Below are positions 40,201 through 46,084 of a stretch of DNA of 64,000 nucleotides, in pieces. Under the pieces are notes generated by a model, which searched no databases, had not been told where the DNA came from, and saw only the letters and a list, made by a program, of their open reading frames with translations. The position numbers were made by a program, and so were the translations under genes. The number at the start of each line of letters is the position of its first letter. The stretch's first letter is position 1. Source of the DNA: Janthinobacterium sp. SUN073 (GTDB taxonomy: Bacteria > Pseudomonadota > Gammaproteobacteria > Burkholderiales > Burkholderiaceae_D); the NCBI RefSeq assembly GCF_030397665.1, contig NZ_JAPUBT010000003.1:248001-312000 (forward strand). The letters run 5' to 3'.

Positions 40201-42034
40201 TGCTGGAGCCGGCCTGCGTGACGACGTCCTTGCCGTCAAAACTGAGCGTACCGCCCTGCGCCATCCATTCTCCCACCGTGTGTCCCTGCATGCCCAGGTA
40301 GCCGCCCACCTCCAGCAAGCCGCCCGCCGTGTACCAGCGGTCGCTGTCATAGCCGTTCGTTCCCTTGGGAACAAACACCAGGCTGCGCCTGTCCAGCCAG
40401 ATATCGCTGCTATTGAGCCCCTTGCCATCGCGGTTGCCCGGTGCGTCGCGCTGTTCGTTGCCCTGCACGTTGACCTTGACGTTGTTGCTTTCCATGGCCA
40501 GCCGCACGCCGGCCGCGCCCGCCACGTCGATCTGTGCGCCATCGCGCACCAGGCTGCGGCCGGCCGCGTTGACGCTGATCTGCCCACCCGTGGCCAGCGT
40601 CAGCGACGCGCCCTGAAAATCCACCGTGCCGGCGCTGTCGATGGCAATGCGCGACTGGTCGCGCCGGTCCGCCAGCGGCAGCATGGACGCTGCGCCGGCC
40701 ACGGCCGGGCCGCGCAAGCCGTCGCGCTGGCTGTCGAGCGCCGTATTGCTCGCATCTTCCTCGATCAGGACGGCTGTCGTGGCGCCCTGTCCCAGCACCA
40801 CGGCGGCCTGTTCGCCCAGCGCCTGCAGGTGCAGCGTGCCGCGCGCATTGACGCTGGTGCTGGCCAGCAGCACGCCATCCTGGCGCACCTCGCGCCCGGC
40901 CAGGGTCGCATCGCCTTCGCGCGCCTGGATCAGCCCCGAATTGGCGACCTTGCCTGTCGCCCCCGCCGCACCGAAGCGCGGCACGACCTCATTGCCACGC
41001 GTGGTGGACAGCGCATTGCCATCCGTGCCCACGCCCTTGCGGATGACGAAGCTGTCGCCAGCGGCCAGCAGCACCTGACCCTTCGGCGCCAGGATCTCGC
41101 CGCCGTTATGCACCTCGGCGCCCGCCAGCAGCACATAACCGCCCCCCTCGGTGGAATTGGCGGGCGCGCGCGCGGCGAGGCGCGCGCCGCGCAGCACGTC
41201 GACCTTGCCCAGTGCATCGCTGATCGATGGCGCGCTGCCATTGCTGTAAATACCGCGCTCGCGGAACTGCGCGTCGCCGATGCCGGCGGCGCCAGCCACC
41301 AGGTTGCGCGTATCGACCTGGCTGGCGCCATGGAAGACGATGCCGTTGCGGTTGACCAGCAGCACCGTGCCGTCACCCTCGATGCGGCCCTGGATCTGGC
41401 TGGGACGCGCCAGCGGATCATTGACCCGGTTCAGCACGGCCCAGTCCTTCTGCTGCTGGAAGGACAAGATCGTATCCTTGCCGACATTCAACGTTTCCCA
41501 GTTCAGGATGGCCTTGTCGGCCGTCTGCCGCACCAGCACCGTCGTCTTGCCTCCCTGCACCGTCTGCACGGGCGCCTGGGCGTTGAGCCAGCCAGCCGTC
41601 AGGCTGTTGGCATCGATCTTCAGGCCGCCATTCACCAGGCCGTCGGGCACGCCGGGCGCAGCGGCCGCTGCCTGGCGTGCCTGTGCCTGCGCCGCCTGCT
41701 GCGCAGCGATCGCGCGCGCGGCCAGATTCAGGTTGTTGAGCGAACGCTGCAACTGCTCGCCAGTCTGCACGCCGGGCACCGCCGGCCGGCCAGCCAGCGG
41801 CACGCCGCCAGGCTGCCGCCCCGTCTGCACCGCTGTCGCCTGCGTCGCGCCCTTGCCGGCAAACCAGGCGCCGCTGAACGCCTGCTGCGCCTGCGCCTGC
41901 TGCACCGTGCCGCCCGCCGCCAGCAGCACGGCAACGGCATACGCGAGTGGCGTGAGCCGCATGGCCGCTTGCGGCGCGGGCACGCGCAGCGTCTGTGTCA
42001 TGGTCGTGCGCCGGGCAGTGTGAAACATGGTCAT
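29237..42034 (-). CDS. Giant filamentous-haemagglutinin-like two-partner-secretion exoprotein (DUF3739)
   Basis: A 4265-residue secreted protein. A long leader with a hydrophobic core (about 28-42) ends near AQAQQ at residues 48-51. A TPS secretion domain follows (about 135-330) with AILNWETLNVGKDTILSF and NRNGIVFHGASQ (residues 228-239), a variant of the NPNGI signature. The middle is Gly/Ala/Asp-rich repeated beta-helix sequence. The last 700-800 residues match the DUF3739 filamentous-haemagglutinin family C-terminus. Three CxxxxC pairs occur at 2035/2040, 3084/3089 and 3121/3126. AGGA about ten bases before 42034 supports the start. The outer-membrane TpsB partner is not in this window. 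Upstream come fecR, sigma and STN genes; downstream an overlapping sigma gene. Adhesin, biofilm or contact functions are possible; none is shown. Confidence 0.9.
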   Translation of the reverse strand: MTMFHTARRTTMTQTLRVPAPQAAMRLTPLAYAVAVLLAAGGTVQQAQAQQAFSGAWFAGKGATQATAVQTGRQPGGVPLAGRPAVPGVQTGEQLQRSLNNLNLAARAIAAQQAAQAQARQAAAAAPGVPDGLVNGGLKIDANSLTAGWLNAQAPVQTVQGGKTTVLVRQTADKAILNWETLNVGKDTILSFQQQKDWAVLNRVNDPLARPSQIQGRIEGDGTVLLVNRNGIVFHGASQVDTRNLVAGAAGIGDAQFRERGIYSNGSAPSISDALGKVDVLRGARLAARAPANSTEGGGYVLLAGAEVHNGGEILAPKGQVLLAAGDSFVIRKGVGTDGNALSTTRGNEVVPRFGAAGATGKVANSGLIQAREGDATLAGREVRQDGVLLASTSVNARGTLHLQALGEQAAVVLGQGATTAVLIEEDASNTALDSQRDGLRGPAVAGAASMLPLADRRDQSRIAIDSAGTVDFQGASLTLATGGQISVNAAGRSLVRDGAQIDVAGAAGVRLAMESNNVKVNVQGNEQRDAPGNRDGKGLNSSDIWLDRRSLVFVPKGTNGYDSDRWYTAGGLLEVGGYLGMQGHTVGEWMAQGGTLSFDGKDVVTQAGSSINLSGGTLRVEGGSIRQTWVNGADGRQYEASRAPGDLLYTGLYRGFEELHARWGESATASYRSPLIAPLQRLENGYTVGRDAGKLVIGTQAAVLEGLIDASAVQGPGQQQAAQAGVDGYHQSHKAAATRGQLIVGRSVPMFEKSTGLTHDSLSAVMRDVQLAGGADDIAAGLDLGTLLPTSRQGRLVLDTARLNGFELGALRIAATDTIAVNGAVRVADGGNVTLYGSAVAVNADVTAHAGGIQIGNILRQAVNDRIEDSVLKAPTGGKAGVQVAGGVTLDASGLWSQSPQEEESLPGAKLAYRHGGSVSLRSSGDVLLRQDSRIDVRSGAAQLAGGTLRGGKGGNVTLETRMQGSERAASLGFDGALLGQGMEGGGTLQVRAAKVLIGAPARAAADTLQLDSGFFDKGFSRYDIGGNGGLTVADGAQVAVTMPLLRLAGQEVEAWLSPVYREDARKGVLTQRLGASLRLQAGVADVSGGADMAGVQARIGHGATLEVDPGQSITVAGIGQLTLDGRLNAWGGKIVLEGMAGDVQAAEAANGAGHGRSIWIGDGAVLDAAARAATAVDARGQRYGLVRDGGSIVVGGTLDQATGKADAAHLFVVVREGALLDASGTQAQLDVAGLGATQVASRGGSITLASNNGLYLDGQMKAGAGGAGAAGGTLALALETPQYRDTAGARVRQAREFMLRQQPAGGTLAGTQPEQAGAQFVYGHAALAASQVAAGGFGNLSILSNGMLGFDGDLSLSLGQSLHLYAPTLVLADGAAAATRVLLAAPYMRLAGIGAVGTGDGQIRPTVTGGVSTQPAAGSLRLEAGRLLDVRDVLTTGAHGGKERAQGLPMVLDRRAFDSVELASQGDLRFLGATVSGQNTVLNTPADLALTAARIYPATGANAIVRAGYLGGGSDYAQQRLLRIGRAGTDDAAPPLPPSSAFGALTLGAAAIEQGGVLLAPLGSLVLGASTGASLSDTRSLRFLPGSVTSVSGAGLMLPYGGTADGVSWRYDGQDVSLLGAGGTYGTTANLKVGLAMKSRAVDVQPGAVLDLSGGGQLLGAAFVAGRGGSTDARYHPLVQTRANGGFILPELASNPVYAIVPGAQAPVAPADGERGASVPVPGQQVTIGAGVPGLPAGSYTLLPSTYALLPGAFRVEFNGQAGIAPAAPNAMRNGSWAASGRLSVAGTGIGDTLSRQLIVTPASVLRSYSQYRETSYADFVRADAARLDVPRAMLEADARTMLVQLMPGNGDAIDFHFQGQARFQPADKGHGGTLAFPMDGGHLEVLAAVGQASADLGTVSLRAADVNAVGAARLSLGNLPVVRYGQGGNLLDFSTGGAAGAITVRDGASLSAAEVLLIANSTVANQGAGIKVEQGAAISTLGRGKSAFDADDGFVYQPGYRGVLAVSNGRLQMLAPQYDSAGTPASIRIGTCAQAACAAVTSLYSEGSIAFATSSAFELGDAVRYGTRHLTLAVGGINVGSAQALDAAAARGALPPGLTLNQEVLDRLLRGDAGTGAPALQTLSLTAAQSLNFYGDTTLSTMDASGKSLLDKLSLTTPAMYGGGKAGEAARIITDTLVWNGGTAGPAALPGALLAGGAGTGSGTLDVNARRIEFGYGPDTRPDTLADAQRLVLGFADVRLNASERITANHKGSLAVHQSQGAYATGKGYAYAGGDLYLNTPLLTGQAGSVNRITAGGALNIAGAGGARPPALAGSDALGAELLLAGNSVTLDTAVVLPSGKLTLAATGDVRLLDGAQLDLAGRKVSIHDADKYSWGGEVILTSRSGNIAQAAAAGIDVSARNNQGGKVQAIALDAAAGMVDLQGRLLGGASGRYDAGGTVLPYKGGAVDIRAQDVGDFAALNRRLNDGKVDGERSFQIKRGDLTIGDEIRAGSVNVSLDNGRLTVAGTIDASGERVGAIRLAGKHGVTLAGTAVLDAHGSVLRVDSYGKIIDAPNRALIEINAGDGVLALDSGARLDVRHGTAAGSGAGKGWHDGQARGTLDLHAARLGSAGGAGDADAATHGDIAIVAGAGLRIEGAREIAVHGTARYGDAPQGVLKDASGQVVPGPDGLPQADLAAGGRPYQYIDQAYLDGKHGDSTDFMAAALGNANLLENKLAGLRTAAYAEALHVRPGVEIVTQGDLVVSGDIDLSAHRYAGLNAKTPKTAVAGSGEPGSLVLRAGGNLDIFGSINDGFAPPPATPDDKGWVLTPGRQAYGGDVVVPGHGVVLAEGTLFPAGKVLNYALPIQSATLAVGSVLPVAASLAAALEVPVDTVLRADVRDSAGRLLHAAGTLVAGQPLLLPKGTQLGAGSQLPGTVALEGLTWPAGVPLPSLAQFDNYLRPNGVMLAGALALRVGALIPADTRVKLPGDALSVPLRAITGGVQGRNWAVAPMLPEGSLSWSMRLVSGADTGAADTRSIRPVLAGDLRLADSHYALYETYDRKIIPGTPARPGGAWFWNAFGGELGYEPGTPVPPDFEGMCDEGACDRHNYAWSDSASLYDPTWLPGKPVPLDVEGLCDPDLCIPLGKAIPGTPDRVEIGALKSVTPATQHFSVLRTGTGDLDLIAAGNVSTLSPYGIYTAGTSTASLGNAAYNQARGRAGDGATVLGSGGAAYEHLVDGGAASAYAAWYPDHGGNLLLRAGGNLTGDIVSAFGVARQEDLRRQAGSANVGNWLWRQGTGGTAGVDPIPASWWINFGTYIKEAGGASVLQPDQAIIDKLPMLVGFTGMGTLGGGNLSVDVGGHAGMQARRGSADGTQAPRSEGLVLAVAGTGRVGADGGMLLTGGGDMDVRIGGDLNPGLQARAAVNNGFGMQPGVATDYQNQNLNLNGVLGNLRGALALQTGSLGGVAFNYGGMPQQHDSKEQRAYDPYGATLGTATGGATLMLGDAAARVSTRGDLVLAGTGDPGRVKTPHSSAFTAHGKAYAQGGYGWFSLWTDGTAIDLFAAGGSLAPSVQLGDVDSSRAPSSLGNHADSDGRFLFPSQLGVVAANGSIFLGKSALGGNDYYAPGYSMLLAPSASGRLDLLAGDSLYASGYAVSRSGAAASSLPTPVHPAFAGYEQPATYVAGNGGVDGIVSSLARFPLFAFGSPSAAPLGDAAGTPSRLYAGKGDIVGLRSGEILAFANGQRAGQTWYEGTTPVWMRAGRDIVNSGTQPGQPTALPNAIANTRENAYGNGVSTGNLFVHAHATDVSIVAAGRDILHSSFNVAGPGTLELTAGRHIRMEEQGALVSLGAVVAGDQRPGAGIVLQAGLGEAGVNGVDFAAFAQRYLDPANLAQAGVPLAQQAGKVARTYAPELAAWLAARLGFAGTPQQARTRFAALPPEQQRIFARQVFFDELKAGGREYNDAQGPRFGSYLRGRNAIAALFPAQDAHGARIGYQGDISLYGPSGVNTLFGGDISMLAPGGKQVFGTEGQAPLAVPGLVPGVLTQGAGDIALYAQDSMLLGQSRIMTTFGGAILGWSALGDINAGRGSKSTIVYTPPKRVYDQWGNVTLASDVPSTGAGIATLAPIPEVPAGDIDLIAPLGTIDAGEAGIRVSGNINLAALQVVNAANIQVQGKSSGMPVLAAVNVAALSNASAAASQATGAAQEVLQRERAAARGSLPSIFSVRVLGFGDEPVEDGDKRGKAASYRPDSPVAILGLGGTGATQRAHLTRQEQQELDL

Positions 42035-42153
42035 GGCAATGATTTCCTGGAAAAATGAACGTGCTGGTTGGTCAGGGAAGGCGCGCTGAAAATGCGCTGC
42101 TCATGACTGGGACGCATGCTGTCCGCCTAACCCGCATTTATTTTTTCCAGAAA

Positions 42154-42190
42154 CACTATCGAAGGCAACGCCGGGAGCGTTCCCATAGTG
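42154..42190 (-). other. Imperfect hairpin between fecR and the giant exoprotein gene
   Basis: CACTAT and ATAGTG (42154-42159 and 42185-42190) enclose an inner stem of AACGC/GCGTT in the 212-base gap between fecR and the exoprotein gene. A run of T residues is absent on the reading strand; an A-rich tract follows instead. It could attenuate read-through from the regulatory genes or stabilise the exoprotein leader mRNA. Confidence 0.45.
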
Positions 42191-42246
42191 GAAGGCGAGA
42201 TACCGTGGGTCCACGCCCGGCTTGATGCGCGTGTGTGTGACAGGGC

Positions 42247-43194
42247 CTAGCTGAGCAAGACCAGATTGCCAGGCAAGTAGGTGAGCCGGGCGCCGTACAG
42301 GTCGCGGATCAGCGCCAGGGCGACATCGAGCTTATCGATGGAAAACTGCGCCTGGACGCGGCGCATGCCCAGCTCTTCGCTTTGCAGGAAGATTCTGCCG
42401 GGCCGGTATCGGTTGAGCTCCTCGACCACCTGCGCCAGCGGCGTGTCATTGAACAGCAGCAGGCCGCGGCGCCAGGCCAGCACGGCATGCGAATCGGCCG
42501 GCGCTGCCAGGCGCAGCGCGGCCGGGCCGTAGCGCAACTGCTGCGACGCGGACAAGGTGGTGCGCCGCTGCGGGTGGTCGACCTCGACCCGGCCTTCCAG
42601 GCAGCTCAATTCCACGTCACCATCCGGAAGGCAGCGCACGTTGAAACTGGCGGCGCGCGCCTGCAGCCGCGCGCCGCCGGCCAGCACGGTACACGCGTCA
42701 CGGCCACCCGTGACGATCTGCGCTTCACCGGCCAGCAATTCGATGAACGCGGCGTCATCCGCGCCGCGCAGGTTCAGGCGTGTCTGCGTATTCATGCGCA
42801 CTTGTGCGCCGCCGGCCAGCGCCAGTTGGCGCTGCTCGCCCGTGCCCGTGCGATAGTCGGCGGCCAGTTCGCCCACAGACGGCCACAGGGCCAGCGGCGG
42901 ACGCAAGGCCAGCAGCGCCACGCCCGTGGCCAGCGCGCCGCCCAGGAAGGCGCGCCGGCCGCGCGACGGTGCGCGCATGGCTTGCTCGCGCGCCACCGCG
43001 GGCGCCGCCATGCGCAGGCCGCGCCACAGCTGCCCCAGTTCCCGCGCCGCCCGGGCGTGGCGGGAACTTTGCGCGCGCCAGCGGCCGAATGCCTGCGCAT
43101 CGGCCTCGCTCGCCCGGCCCGAGCGCAGGCGCACCAGCCATTGCCTCGCCTGTTCCTCGATATCGCCGTCGCTGTCGTTGCTGTGTTGGGTCAT
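42247..43194 (-). CDS. FecR-family sigma-factor regulator
   Basis: A 315-residue FecR-like anti-sigma/regulator. The N-terminal DUF4880-type segment (EEQARQWLVRLRSGRASEADAQAFGRWRAQ) would contact the sigma factor. One transmembrane helix (about 85-105, AFLGGALATGVALLAL) crosses the inner membrane. The periplasmic FecR domain follows (TGTGEQRQLALAGGAQVRMNTQTRLNL, ELLAGEAQIV), then a C-terminal STN-like region (LLFNDTPLAQVVEELNRYRPGRI) that in homologues receives the signal from a receptor. It starts 14 bases after the sigma gene; no clear Shine-Dalgarno site is visible. Unlike typical fecR it precedes an exoprotein rather than a TonB receptor. Confidence 0.9.
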   Translation of the reverse strand: MTQHSNDSDGDIEEQARQWLVRLRSGRASEADAQAFGRWRAQSSRHARAARELGQLWRGLRMAAPAVAREQAMRAPSRGRRAFLGGALATGVALLALRPPLALWPSVGELAADYRTGTGEQRQLALAGGAQVRMNTQTRLNLRGADDAAFIELLAGEAQIVTGGRDACTVLAGGARLQARAASFNVRCLPDGDVELSCLEGRVEVDHPQRRTTLSASQQLRYGPAALRLAAPADSHAVLAWRRGLLLFNDTPLAQVVEELNRYRPGRIFLQSEELGMRRVQAQFSIDKLDVALALIRDLYGARLTYLPGNLVLLS

Positions 43195-43208
43195 GATGAA
43201 GAATCGTA

Positions 43209-43751
43209 TCAGAAGCGGCGCGGGCCGCCACGGGCGGCCATGTCTGCCGGCGCGCCCACGTATTGCTGGCAATGTCGCAGGGCGTGCCGCAACTCTTTTT
43301 CCACCAGGCTCAGCGAAATATCCAGGCGCGCGGCGATCTCGCGATTGAGCTGGCCATCGATATGCGCCGCCAGCAGGATCTCGCGCTGGCGCGGCGTAAG
43401 CTGGCGCAGCGCCGCTTCCAGGGCGATGATCTCGCTGCGCGCCGCGACGATGCGTTCGGGATCGGCCAGTTCATCTTCCACGTCGAACAGGGCGTCGATA
43501 TCGGCATCGTTCAATTTCCGGTGTTCGCGGCGGTACTGGTCGGTGGCGACGTTGACCGCCATCTGCAGCAGGTAGGCGTCGGGATTGCGCACGGCGGTAT
43601 TGCCGGGCATCGACTCCAGGCGCAGCCAGGTCTCCTGCAGGGCATCGCTCGCGCGCTCCCCGGTGCCGACGATGTATTCAAGCTTGCGGCGCAACTGGCC
43701 GTAGCGCGTCACCAGCACGCCGCGCAGGCGCGCGCGCAAGCTATCGGGCAT
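43209..43751 (-). CDS. FecI-like ECF sigma factor
   Basis: A 180-residue ECF sigma factor of the FecI type. Region 2 includes YIVGTGERASDALQETWLRLES and PDAYLLQMAVNVATDQYRRE; region 4 includes LTPRQREILLAAHIDGQLNREIAARLDISLSLVEKELRHAL. GGAGG about nine bases before the ATG at 43751 decides the start, which lies 11 bases inside the STN-protein gene. Together with the downstream fecR it forms a cell-surface-signalling pair; the natural target is the exoprotein gene directly after fecR, by position only. Confidence 0.9.
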   Translation of the reverse strand: MPDSLRARLRGVLVTRYGQLRRKLEYIVGTGERASDALQETWLRLESMPGNTAVRNPDAYLLQMAVNVATDQYRREHRKLNDADIDALFDVEDELADPERIVAARSEIIALEAALRQLTPRQREILLAAHIDGQLNREIAARLDISLSLVEKELRHALRHCQQYVGAPADMAARGGPRRF

Positions 43752-44472
43752 CTGCCTGGTCCTCCGCGGGCGCCGGCTGGCAGGCGCCGCCCGCGTCATC
43801 CGGGCGCAGCAGAATGGTGATCGGCTGCGGCATGGCCGGCGGCGGCGGCTCGAATACCTGCGCACGCAAGTTGCGCGAGATCACCGCATCGCGCAGCGGG
43901 CGTCCCGTGCTGCCCGCCTGTTTCAGCGTCGCCACGCTGCCCGACGCGGCGATGCGCAAGCGTAGCGCCAGACGGTAGCTGCCGGGGCGCGTCAGGGCCG
44001 AGCGGCACAGGACGCGCAGCAATTGCGCCTGCACGCCGCTGACATAAGCGCCATAATCAGCGCCGTCCGCATGCACGGCATCGATGGCATCCAGGGCGAT
44101 GGGACCGCTTTCTGGTGGGAGTGGCGGCGTGGCCGGGGTATCGCCGGCAGGCAGCTGGATGATGGCGGCATTCGCCGCTGGAAAATGGGCCTGCAGGCCG
44201 GTGCCCGACAGCAGGCGCTGCAGCGCCTCCGGCGCCGGCAAGCTGCCTTGCACGGCACTGCTGTAGCGCTGGCGCAAGGCGCCGCTGGGCGCCAGCACGG
44301 AAATCCCCGTGATCAGGCCATACGCCCTGAGCGCATCGGCGAGCGGCTGGGCAGGAATCTGGAACGCATACAGCGACGGCGTGGCGTGCGCCGTTCCTGT
44401 CGCGGCGAAGCCGGCCAGCAGCAGGCATCCGGCCAGCGCCAGCACACTGAGCGACGCCGGGCTTGCTGTCAT
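43741..44472 (-). CDS. Secreted STN-domain protein with TonB C-terminal-like domain
   Basis: A 243-residue exported protein. After a signal peptide (MTASPASLSVLALAGCLLLAG, to about residue 28) comes an STN domain (YAFQIPAQPLADALRAYGLITGISV ... LQRLLSGTGLQAHF, about 32-105), the module that TonB receptors use to signal to FecR. The C-terminal half resembles the TonB C-terminal domain (YRLALRLRIAASGSVATLKQAGSTG, FEPPPPAMPQPITILLRPD). It thus joins, without a beta barrel, a signalling module and a TonB-like module. I chose the ATG at 44472 since it opens the signal peptide. Overlap with the sigma gene indicates one transcript. Confidence 0.8.
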   Translation of the reverse strand: MTASPASLSVLALAGCLLLAGFAATGTAHATPSLYAFQIPAQPLADALRAYGLITGISVLAPSGALRQRYSSAVQGSLPAPEALQRLLSGTGLQAHFPAANAAIIQLPAGDTPATPPLPPESGPIALDAIDAVHADGADYGAYVSGVQAQLLRVLCRSALTRPGSYRLALRLRIAASGSVATLKQAGSTGRPLRDAVISRNLRAQVFEPPPPAMPQPITILLRPDDAGGACQPAPAEDQADAR

Positions 44473-44745
44473 CACGCTATCGTCCTGTTCTCGAAATGGG
44501 GCTGTTGCCGATGGATGACCCATCGACAGCAGCAGGCTACACGGCAAAAGTGACACCATCGTGACACGCCGTGACCAGCCGCCGCCTTCCGCCATTCTTC
44601 ACCCCATGCTCGGCCGCGCTGCCGGGCAGGCGCCGCCCGGCCATCGACAATGGCAAGCACGGCGACTTCTTCATCGAGTACGCGTCGGGTACGAGGCGGC
44701 GGTGGTCAACGCCATCGCCGCCCTGTCCCGTGCCTGAGCGCCTGA

Positions 44746-45057
44746 CTACATGCGCTGGCAGGCGGCCGGCTGGCCGTTACGCGCAGCAGGATGCCAGCTC
44801 TTGCCCGAGCTTTTCACCTTGCAGTTATGCGCATCGCGATTGCTCAGCACATCGCCGCCACACTTGGCCGCCGAGCAGCACTGCTGTACCGTGGCGTTGA
44901 CATCGCATGCCGCGTTGGGCGCGGCGACCGGGGTCTCGGGCTTGGCCATCTCGCCGCTGGCCGGTTTCGCCGGCTTGTCCTGGGCCAGGGCCGGCGCCTG
45001 CGCCAGCACAAGGAAGGACATCGATACCAACAGGGTGCTCAGAAAATGACGTTTCAT
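44746..45057 (-). CDS. Small secreted Cys-rich protein of unknown function
   Basis: A 103-residue protein not matched to a family I know. A signal peptide (MKRHFLSTLLVSMSFLVLAQAPALA) is followed by a Pro/Lys-rich linker and a C-terminal part with six cysteines, including adjacent CysCys in QQCCSAAKCGG and a final AACQRM. Six Cys in about 50 residues suggests three disulfides or metal binding in the periplasm. GAGGAG precedes the ATG at 45057. It is divergent from the hydrolase gene and runs in the same direction as, but about 270 bases before, the STN-sigma-FecR operon. That gap holds no gene I can support. Confidence 0.65.
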   Translation of the reverse strand: MKRHFLSTLLVSMSFLVLAQAPALAQDKPAKPASGEMAKPETPVAAPNAACDVNATVQQCCSAAKCGGDVLSNRDAHNCKVKSSGKSWHPAARNGQPAACQRM

Positions 45058-45377
45058 TGCTGCTCCTCGACAGGTAAACCATGAACCGGCCCACGGCTTG
45101 CATCAGCGCTTGTGCGAGACCGCGCCGTGACTCGGCAAGGGACGAGCCGCCGCCGCGGGCATTTCCGCATAAGCTAACTCGCAAACGGTATGACGAATCC
45201 ATGGTAGCAGCTAATTGCGCGCCAAATCTCTCGAATGCTTGCAACCGCGCTTGGCGCTGGCGACGCCCGCACGCGTCTACAATAGGGCTGGACCGGCATG
45301 CCGCCGGCCGCCGCGCCGCAGCCTGCTGACAGGCGGCATGGCATGCAAGGTCAGCCCCCGCCACAAGGAGTATCAGC
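45058..45377. other. Divergent intergenic region, no firm feature
   Basis: This 320-base gap separates the Cys-rich peptide gene from the alpha/beta hydrolase. A TACAAT hexamer at 45278-45283 could be a -10 element for the hydrolase, but no good -35 is at the right spacing. AAGGAG at 45365-45370 is the hydrolase ribosome site. Short open frames here look like chance. Confidence 0.4.
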
Positions 45378-46075
45378 ATGAACAATCAGACCACCATCGT
45401 CCTCGTCCACGGTTTCTGGGGCGGCGCCGCCCACTGGAGCCGCGTCATTGTCGAATTGCGGCGCCAGGGCCATACGGCCATCCGCGCCGTCGAACTGCCC
45501 TTGACCTCGCTGGCCGACGACGCCGAGCGCACGCGCAAGATGGTGGCGCAGGTCAATGGCCCGGTATTACTGGTAGGACACTCCTACGGCGGCGCCGTCA
45601 TCAGCGTGGCCGGCAATGCGCCGAATGTGGTCGGCCTCGTGTATATCGCCGCCTTCGCGCCCGATGCGGGCGAAAGCGCGGGCAGCATCACGCAGGAACA
45701 CCCCCCCTGGGCGCAGCCAGTCTGGAAGGCGACAGCGACGGCTATCTGTGGGTCAAGCCCGAGCAATACCATGACAGCTTTTGCCAGGACCTCGATGCGG
45801 AAGAAGGCGCCGTGCTGGGCGTGGTGCAGAAAGCGCCGCTGGCCAGCACCTTTGGCGACACCGTCAGCGACCCGGCCTGGAAGCATAAACCCAGCTGGTA
45901 CCAGATTTCCAGTGCCGACCGCATGATTTCCCCCGTCAACCAGGAGCGCATGGCAGCGCGCCTGCAAGCGCGGAAAGTCATCACGCTCAACGCCAGCCAC
46001 GCCTCGCTGGCCTCGCGGCCCGTGGAAGTGGCGGCGCTGATACTGGAAGCGGCTGGCGCGGTGGCGGGCGCGTAA
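45378..46075 (+). pseudogene. Alpha/beta hydrolase interrupted by a frameshift at a C7 tract
   Basis: The start reads as a complete alpha/beta hydrolase of about 232 residues (IVLVHGFWGGAAHW oxyanion region, nucleophile Ser in VGHSYGGAV, LVYIAAFAPD). After residue 110 the frame breaks at a run of seven C (45701-45707). The correct C-terminus continues in the -1 frame: LGAASLEG, YLWVKPEQYH, and the catalytic-His region LNASHASLASRPVEVA to 46075. One added C restores the full protein (EHPPLGAAS). Without it, translation gives a 182-residue product lacking the catalytic His. This could be a real mutation, a phase-variable tract, or a homopolymer sequencing error. The family contains esterases, dehalogenase-like and salicylate-esterase-like enzymes; substrate unknown. 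Confidence 0.85.
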
Positions 46076-46084
46076 GGCGGCTGG

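Noticed and set aside
31070..42058. Very long open frames on the plus strand (1691, 935 and 857 codons) opposite the giant exoprotein gene
   Set aside because: They lie antisense to a gene with clear TPS and DUF3739 domains, have Arg/Ala/His-rich low-complexity products, and no ribosome sites. They are a by-product of high GC and codon bias.
42100..42246. PvdS-like promoter (TAAAT ... CGT) before the exoprotein gene
   Set aside because: The spacing between the elements is 21 bases rather than 16, so the match is not credible.
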